NCBI GenBank assembly: GCA_023253875.1
Contig: JALRFC010000044.1
Location: forward strand, 1 to 10,098
Length of the DNA stretch: 10,098 bases
Reading direction: 5' to 3'
Source: Candidatus Kapaibacterium sp.
GTDB lineage: Bacteria > Bacteroidota > Ignavibacteria > Kapaibacteriales > UBA961
Below the pieces are notes generated by a model. The model ran no database searches. It worked only from the letters and a program-made list of their open reading frames with translations, and had not been told where the DNA came from. Shown here piece after piece: positions 6,507-10,098 of the stretch. The position numbers were made by a program, and so were the translations under genes. Within the stretch, counting starts at the first letter, position 1. Each line of letters begins with the position of its first letter.

Positions 6507-7996
6507 TCTTCAGTTGAATGTTTATGTGCAGTGAGATCAATTTGAACAGGATAATCACCAGTAAAGCAAGCATTGCAATAGCCAACACCTTCTTCTTGAG
6601 GAACAGATTGCATAAGTTTTTCTACGGACAAATAGTGTAGTGAATCTGCATTGAGCGATGAGGCTATCTCGGAGATTTCATCATGATGATTAGCGATCAA
6701 TTCTTCTCTGCTTGGGAAATCCATTCCATATTGACATGGATGCGTGATTGGCGGTGAAGTGATGCGCATATGTACTTCTTTTGGATGTGCCTCTCGTATC
6801 AAATTAATAAGAGAACGTGAAGTTGTACCGCGCACGACGGAATCGTCCACAACCACTACTTTTTTATTTTCTAATACGCCTTTTACAGTATTGAACTTTG
6901 TCTTGACTTTGAATTCGCGATTATTTTGTCCGGGAGCAATAAATGTTCTTCCTACATAATGCGAGCGAATCAAGCCAATTTCATATCTGGATGAATTACC
7001 CATTTCATTATTGACATTTGCATAACCAAGTGTAGCTGTATTTCCACTATCAGGAACAGCAATGACATTCACTTTTTCTTCCGGTGAATCAGGAGAAACC
7101 GGACTTTCTTCTGCGAGATTTTTACCAAGTTTTCTGCGAACTTTATCGACATTATGTCCGAAAATTCTAGAGTCAGGTCGAGAAAAATAGATATACTCAA
7201 AAATACAATGCTTGGAACAAGGCGTCTCATCATCAATGAGATAACTTTTAATCTCACCTGTCTTCACAGTTTCATCATCAATCACTATAATTTCATTGTG
7301 CTTGACATCTCGCACATACTCAGCACTGATGATATCAAGAGCGCATGTTTCAGAAACGACGACATAGGACCATCCAGCTTCAACTTTTTTTCTACCAATG
7401 CATAATGGTCTAAATCCATAAGGATCGCGTGCTGCAATAAGCGAATCATTTGTCATGATCACCAATGAATAAGCTCCTCTGGCGATTCGTAAAGCTTCGC
7501 GAATTTGATCGAGCTGTGATTCTTTCTTACTGCGAGCAATCAAATGGAGAAATAATTCACTATCAGTTGTAGTCTGAAAAATTGCACCTTCTTGTTGCAA
7601 TTCATTCCGAAGCGTTTTTGTATTGGTGAGATTTCCATTATGCGCAACGGCTATCATTCCTGAACGATATTTCGTAAGAAATGGCTGTACATTTGCAATA
7701 CCACCGCTTCCTGTTGTGGAATAGCGATTATGCGCAATGGCCATCGATCCTTGTAACTTCTCTGTGAGTACATCCGGAGCGGAGAATACATCCAAGACAA
7801 GACCCTCCCCTTTATGGGCAGAAAATCGCATGGTGTCTTCTACTTTTCGTGCAGAAACAATCCCGGCTGCTTCTTGTCCGCGATGCTGCAAAGCATGCAA
7901 AGCATAATAAGCCATGACCGATGCTTGAGGATGATTGTAAATGCCTACAATGCCGCAATTGCAATTGGGTTTGTCGAGATCCCGAAGATTATTCAT
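6503..7996 (-). CDS. purF: Amidophosphoribosyltransferase (glutamine PRPP amidotransferase)
   Basis: PurF makes 5-phosphoribosylamine from PRPP and glutamine, the committed step of purine synthesis. The 497-residue protein looks like the Bacillus-type enzyme that carries a propeptide and a 4Fe-4S cluster. A 13-residue leader precedes Cys14 (NCGIVGIY), which should become the N-terminal nucleophile after cleavage. The glutaminase domain shows ALQHRGQEAAGI (35-46), HNRYSTTG (89-96) and HNGNLTN (119-125). The phosphoribosyltransferase domain has the PRPP loop VVVDDSVVRGTTS (381-393). Four cysteines in the expected places, Cys264 (HCIFEYIYFSRPDS), Cys421 (HPCQYGMDFP), Cys474 and Cys477 (GYCNACFTGDYP), match the cluster ligands. 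The start has no SD. It leads the purF-yciH-murC unit; its promoter should lie in the 159-bp spacer shared with the divergent thioredoxin gene, but I could not pick out a convincing one. Confidence 0.97.
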   Translation of the reverse strand: MNNLRDLDKPNCNCGIVGIYNHPQASVMAYYALHALQHRGQEAAGIVSARKVEDTMRFSAHKGEGLVLDVFSAPDVLTEKLQGSMAIAHNRYSTTGSGGIANVQPFLTKYRSGMIAVAHNGNLTNTKTLRNELQQEGAIFQTTTDSELFLHLIARSKKESQLDQIREALRIARGAYSLVIMTNDSLIAARDPYGFRPLCIGRKKVEAGWSYVVVSETCALDIISAEYVRDVKHNEIIVIDDETVKTGEIKSYLIDDETPCSKHCIFEYIYFSRPDSRIFGHNVDKVRRKLGKNLAEESPVSPDSPEEKVNVIAVPDSGNTATLGYANVNNEMGNSSRYEIGLIRSHYVGRTFIAPGQNNREFKVKTKFNTVKGVLENKKVVVVDDSVVRGTTSRSLINLIREAHPKEVHMRITSPPITHPCQYGMDFPSREELIANHHDEISEIASSLNADSLHYLSVEKLMQSVPQEEGVGYCNACFTGDYPVQIDLTAHKHSTEE

Positions 7997-8155
7997 GTGG
8001 AACGGATGCGTACTGTATGAGGAGGAAGATTGTGTACGAAGATACGAATTCTACCGTAATGGACATGATGTAGAATGTCACTCTATTCGTTTACACTATG
8101 AATGATTCTCGATCGTGAACAGTCTTACTTTTATGTATATGCTCTCGGAAACAGT

Positions 8156-8452
8156 ATGCCTACATTTGCCCAAATCATAGCTGAGAAAGATCTATTGCTC
8201 GTGGACTTTTCTGCTGAATGGTGCGGTCCATGCAAGATGATGCCACCAATTCTTCAAGAAGTGAAAAAACTTATTGGAGAAGCAATAACAGTGATAGCAA
8301 TGGATGTGGATAGAAATCCGCAAACAGCTCAACAATATGGAATACAATCAGTGCCAACATTGATGCTCTTTCAAAACGGAAAAGTAGTCTGGAGACAATC
8401 CGGTGTGGTTCAGGCGCATCAATTGGAACATATCATCCGCCGTTTTCTTTAA
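8156..8452 (+). CDS. Thioredoxin
   Basis: This is a small cytoplasmic thiol-disulfide reductase. From ATG 8156 the protein has 98 residues, slightly shorter than the 105-110 of classical thioredoxins. LLLVDFSAEWCGPCKMMPPIL holds the WCGPC active site (Cys23 and Cys26), with the buried Asp before it kept; the cis-proline loop is SVPTLMLF; the final strand reads VVWRQSGVVQ, a form I associate with Bacteroidota-type short thioredoxins. An in-frame ATG at 8102 would add 18 residues with no counterpart in the family, so I reject it. The peroxiredoxin gene starts 71 bp downstream, and thioredoxin is the usual reductant of that peroxiredoxin class, so the two may work together. There is no signal peptide, so it should not be a periplasmic member. 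Confidence 0.93.
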   Translation: MPTFAQIIAEKDLLLVDFSAEWCGPCKMMPPILQEVKKLIGEAITVIAMDVDRNPQTAQQYGIQSVPTLMLFQNGKVVWRQSGVVQAHQLEHIIRRFL

Positions 8453-8461
8453 GAGTTTTTG

Positions 8462-8483
8462 CAGTGCATGAATTCATGCACTG
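8462..8483. repeat. Perfect 22-bp palindrome between thioredoxin and peroxiredoxin genes
   Basis: The half-site CAGTGCATGAA is followed at once by its exact reverse complement, with no spacer. As DNA it could be an operator for a dimeric regulator; as RNA it would form a 9-bp stem with an AATT loop. No T-run follows on either strand, so it is not a standard terminator. It begins 9 bp after the thioredoxin stop and ends 40 bp before the peroxiredoxin start. I see no second copy in the window. Confidence 0.75.
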
Positions 8484-8523
8484 AATGAGTAGTTTCGCAT
8501 ATAACACAATTCTGAGGAATATC

Positions 8524-8997
8524 ATGCCTGTTACACTGAATGCCGCTGCTCCCGCATTCAAGGGAGTAAATCAACATAATGAAGTCATTGCTTCGAAAGA
8601 TCTAAAGGGCCAATGGTATGTACTGTATTTTTACCCAAAAGACAATACCAGTGGCTGTACGAAACAAGCATGTGATTTCAGAGATGCAATGTCTTCGCTC
8701 ACTTCATTGGGAGTGAATGTGATAGGCATTAGCCCTGATAGCATCAAATCTCATACAAAATTCATCAATGATCATGGATTGAATTTCAATCTGATTTCTG
8801 ATGAAGATAAGTCCATCTGTGAAAAATATGGCGTTTGGGTGCAAAAATCGATGTATGGTCGCTCATATATGGGTGTAGAACGTTCTACATTCATCATTGA
8901 TCCCGATGGTAAAATCAAACAAATCTATACAAAAGTCAAAGTGCCGGGACATGTAGAAGAAGTTACCAATTGGCTGAAAGACACTATCAAAGCATAA
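8524..8997 (+). CDS. bcp: Peroxiredoxin, BCP/PrxQ type (thioredoxin-dependent peroxidase)
   Basis: This thiol peroxidase reduces hydrogen peroxide and organic peroxides using electrons from thioredoxin. From ATG 8524 it has 157 residues, close to E. coli BCP. The active-site region YFYPKDNTSGCTKQACDFRD (36-55) places the peroxidatic cysteine at 45 and a resolving cysteine at 50, the PrxQ pattern. GISPDSIKSHTKF, NLISDEDKSICEKYGVW, and RSTFIIDPDGKI follow in the family order. Start choice: a good SD, GAGGA (8514-8518), lies 5 nt before ATG 8524, and the next residues (PVTLNAAAPAF) match the family start; an upstream in-frame ATG at 8485 would add 13 unrelated residues. It lies downstream of thioredoxin on the same strand. 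No terminator hairpin is evident after its stop; the rpsD promoter begins within 5 bp. Confidence 0.94.
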   Translation: MPVTLNAAAPAFKGVNQHNEVIASKDLKGQWYVLYFYPKDNTSGCTKQACDFRDAMSSLTSLGVNVIGISPDSIKSHTKFINDHGLNFNLISDEDKSICEKYGVWVQKSMYGRSYMGVERSTFIIDPDGKIKQIYTKVKVPGHVEEVTNWLKDTIKA

Positions 8998-9001
8998 ACT
9001 C

Positions 9002-9033
9002 TTTGAATGTTCCATGAAAAAACCCTAGATTTG
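9002..9033 (+). promoter_or_regulatory. Bacteroidota-type promoter for rpsD
   Basis: TTTG (9002-9005), then 20 bp, then TAGATTTG (9026-9033), matches the Bacteroidota housekeeping consensus (-33 TTTG or TTG, about 19-21 bp spacing, -7 TAnnTTTG) at every fixed position. Transcription would begin near 9038-9042, giving an untranslated leader of about 100 nt before rpsD. I saw no equally good match upstream of any other gene in the window. The start site itself is predicted. Confidence 0.6.
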
Positions 9034-9055
9034 TAGCCCTTTCGGATTGTACTAG

Positions 9056-9146
9056 CCATGATTATCATTTGTGATATCTTCATGGTGTTTTTCATCAATA
9101 TTGCGCGGGAATTAGTATCCCGCAGCGTGGTACAAGGAGTACTATG
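9056..9146 (+). promoter_or_regulatory. Structured rpsD leader, candidate S4 autoregulatory switch
   Basis: Three stems can be drawn. Hairpin 1: CCATGA (9056-9061) with TCATGG (9080-9085), and inside it TATCA (9063-9067) with TGATA (9072-9076) around a TTTG loop. Hairpin 2: GCGGGA (9105-9110) with TCCCGC (9118-9123), extendable by 9102-9104 with 9125-9127 across a bulged A9124. Hairpin 3: 9126-9133 with 9139-9146 (eight pairs, two G-U), which puts the SD AAGGA (9134-9138) in a 5-nt loop and the AUG (9144-9146) in the stem. Hairpin 3 and the extended hairpin 2 share bases 9126-9127 and so exclude each other in full form. S4 is known to repress its own operon in E. coli and its own gene in Bacillus; applying that here is inference. 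Confidence 0.5.
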
Positions 9147-9758
9147 AATTATACCGGACCTAAGGTAAGGAAATCCCGCAAAATCGGTGTTCCTATGACG
9201 GCGAAAGCCGGCAAAATCATGTCGAGCGACAGAGCCGGCAGAAAGAGCCCTCCGGGCCAACATGGTTCCACTAAGCGTCGTGGAAAATTGTCTGTTTACG
9301 GTACACAGCTTTTTGAAAAACAAAAGCTTCGTTTGCAGTATAATATCCATGAGCGTCAGATGACAAATTATTTCAAGAAGGCATCTCATCTTACCGGTAA
9401 TACCGGGGATATCCTTCTTCAAATGCTTGAGTCACGTCTTGATGCTTTGGTGTTCCGTTCAGGCCTTGCTCGCTCCATGTCTGCAGCTCGTCAATATGTC
9501 AATCACGGTCATTTCTTGGTCAATGGTAAGCCTGTCAATATCCCTTCATATCAAGTGAAGGTTAATGATGTGGTTTCTGTTCGTGAAAAAAGCCGTAAGA
9601 TGGAAGCATTCCAGGAGTCAATCAGAACTGCTGCTCCTCCGGTATATTTGACTTTATCCAAAGCGGATTTCTCAGTCAAATTTCTTCATCTTCCAGCTCG
9701 CGAAGAAGTTCCTGTGGTTTGTGAAATTCCACTCGTCATCGAATTCTATTCTCGTTGA
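9144..9758 (+). CDS. rpsD: 30S ribosomal protein S4
   Basis: S4 is a primary 16S rRNA-binding protein that nucleates the body of the small subunit and helps form the mRNA entry site. At 204 residues it is full length. The N-terminal part has NYTGPKVRKSRKIG and the signature SPPGQHGSTKRRGKLSVYGTQ (about 32-52, landmark); no zinc-cysteine knuckle is present. The S4 RNA-binding domain (about 95-160) includes ESRLDALVFRSGLARSMSAARQ and VNHGHFLVNGKPVNIPSYQV, and the protein ends CEIPLVIEFYSR. The start is fixed by the SD AAGGAG (9134-9139), 4 nt before the ATG. In most bacteria of this branch rpsD lies between rpsK and rpoA; here it is about 8.5 kb away, with its own promoter, leader and terminator. 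It is the only S4 gene in view. Confidence 0.98.
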   Translation: MNYTGPKVRKSRKIGVPMTAKAGKIMSSDRAGRKSPPGQHGSTKRRGKLSVYGTQLFEKQKLRLQYNIHERQMTNYFKKASHLTGNTGDILLQMLESRLDALVFRSGLARSMSAARQYVNHGHFLVNGKPVNIPSYQVKVNDVVSVREKSRKMEAFQESIRTAAPPVYLTLSKADFSVKFLHLPAREEVPVVCEIPLVIEFYSR

Positions 9759-9772
9759 TAAGCCATATAGCA

Positions 9773-9805
9773 GAAAGAAAGCTCTCCGATTGGAGGGCTT
9801 TTTTT
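9773..9805 (+). terminator. Intrinsic terminator after rpsD
   Basis: The stem AAAGCTCTCC (9778-9787) pairs with GGAGGGCTTT (9792-9801), with one G-U pair, around the loop GATT, and runs into seven Ts (9799-9805). The A-rich stretch before it (9774-9780) means that the reverse strand also has a T-rich tail, so it may work in both directions. It separates rpsD from ribD. Confidence 0.92.
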
Positions 9806-9841
9806 CTTTGCAGTCTTTTTCTTCCAATTCAATCATCGTGA

Positions 9842-10098
9842 ATGACCATGCAAACACATGAAGATTTCATGCAACACACAATTCGATTGGCTTTGCGCGG
9901 TACCGGCAAAGTGAGTCCAAATCCACGCGTAGGATGCACGATAGTCAAAGATGGTCATATCATTGGTGAAGGATGGCATCGAGAATTCGGTGGTCCGCAT
10001 GCCGAGGTGGATGCTTTGAACAGGTGTACGGAAGATCCCAAAGGTGCCATTGCTTATGTCAATCTTGAGCCATGCGCGCATATTGGCAAAACACCACC
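9842..10098 (+). CDS. ribD: Riboflavin biosynthesis deaminase/reductase RibD, N-terminal part (3' end outside window)
   Basis: This frame is open from ATG 9842 to the window end (85 codons). It encodes the start of the deaminase domain of RibD, which deaminates the pyrimidine intermediate in riboflavin synthesis; in most bacteria a reductase domain follows in the same chain. The sequence shows FMQHTIRLALRGTGKVSPNP (9-28), RVGCTIVKDG (29-38), the zinc/catalytic motif GGPHAEVDAL (50-59; His53 ligand, Glu55 proton shuttle), and YVNLEPCAHIGKTPP (from 72; Cys78 ligand). The third zinc ligand, expected right after TPP, lies just past the edge. A second ATG at 9848 is possible. No SD is visible. It lies 40 bp after the rpsD terminator. 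Whether the reductase domain is fused cannot be seen. Confidence 0.93.
   Translation, partial: MTMQTHEDFMQHTIRLALRGTGKVSPNPRVGCTIVKDGHIIGEGWHREFGGPHAEVDALNRCTEDPKGAIAYVNLEPCAHIGKTP

Noticed and set aside
8102..8155. Longer thioredoxin start at ATG 8102
   Set aside because: The 18 added residues have no counterpart in thioredoxins and show no signal peptide; ATG 8156 gives the family N-terminus.
8485..8523. Longer peroxiredoxin start at ATG 8485
   Set aside because: It lacks an SD and abuts the palindrome, while ATG 8524 has GAGGA at correct spacing and the family N-terminus.
9056..9127. The rpsD leader as a tRNA or a known riboswitch class
   Set aside because: No cloverleaf, anticodon arm or ligand-core motif that I recognise is present; the stems are simple hairpins.
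8925..9422. 165-codon minus-strand frame across the rpsD leader and 5' half of rpsD
   Set aside because: Its translation has no family features and it covers a promoter, a structured leader and a certain S4 gene.
1..10098. Mobile elements, CRISPR arrays, phage or defence genes
   Set aside because: I found no transposase or integrase motifs, no regularly spaced direct repeats, and no defence-type proteins; all long frames are accounted for by core genes.

Overview
The window looks like core chromosome from a member of the Bacteroidota/Chlorobiota-Ignavibacteriota-Kapabacteria side of the bacterial tree. This placement is an inference. It rests on: a PdxA with the GDINGI-type N-terminal motif I associate with Bacteroidota; a 98-residue thioredoxin ending in a WRQSGVV strand; an S4 without zinc-binding cysteines; many starts without a clear Shine-Dalgarno (SD) site; and a TTTG-N20-TAGATTTG promoter that matches the Bacteroidota -33/-7 consensus. 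There are no insertion sequences, CRISPR arrays, tRNA or rRNA genes, or obvious foreign DNA. Coding density is high and every gene but two can be named with good confidence at the family level; rpsM and ribD are cut by the window edges.

Layout. Positions 1-2537 hold the end of the ribosomal-protein 'alpha' operon, rpsM(partial)-rpsK-rpoA-rplQ, closed by a strong intrinsic terminator. rpsD, which usually lies between rpsK and rpoA, is missing there; a 137-bp spacer with two tandem RNA hairpins takes its place. Positions 2550-4805 hold pdxA (pyridoxal phosphate synthesis) and kynU (kynureninase, a pyridoxal phosphate enzyme), almost touching. Three genes on the minus strand follow, transcribed leftwards as a very tight unit, purF-yciH-murC (7996 to 4788), with a 4-nt overlap and then a 3-nt gap. 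This unit converges on kynU, and the 3' ends of murC and kynU overlap by 18 bp. From 8156 the plus strand carries a thioredoxin and a BCP-type peroxiredoxin, a plausible electron-donor/peroxidase pair, separated by a perfect 22-bp palindrome. The displaced rpsD (9144-9758) then stands as its own transcription unit with promoter, structured leader and terminator. The window ends in the first 85 codons of ribD (riboflavin synthesis).

The most interesting signal is the rpsD leader. It has a lineage-type promoter, two successive hairpins, and a third stem that would hold the SD in its 5-nt loop and the AUG in its stem, in competition with the base of the second hairpin. Because S4 is the autoregulator of its own operon in well-studied bacteria, this is a good candidate for an S4-responsive translational switch that moved or arose with the relocated gene. 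Other points of note are the two hairpins left at the old rpsD site, the long acidic L17 tail, a His-to-Gln change at a PdxA substrate-contact position, the 22-bp palindrome, and the purF-yciH-murC grouping. I see no evidence of a wholly new multi-gene system.
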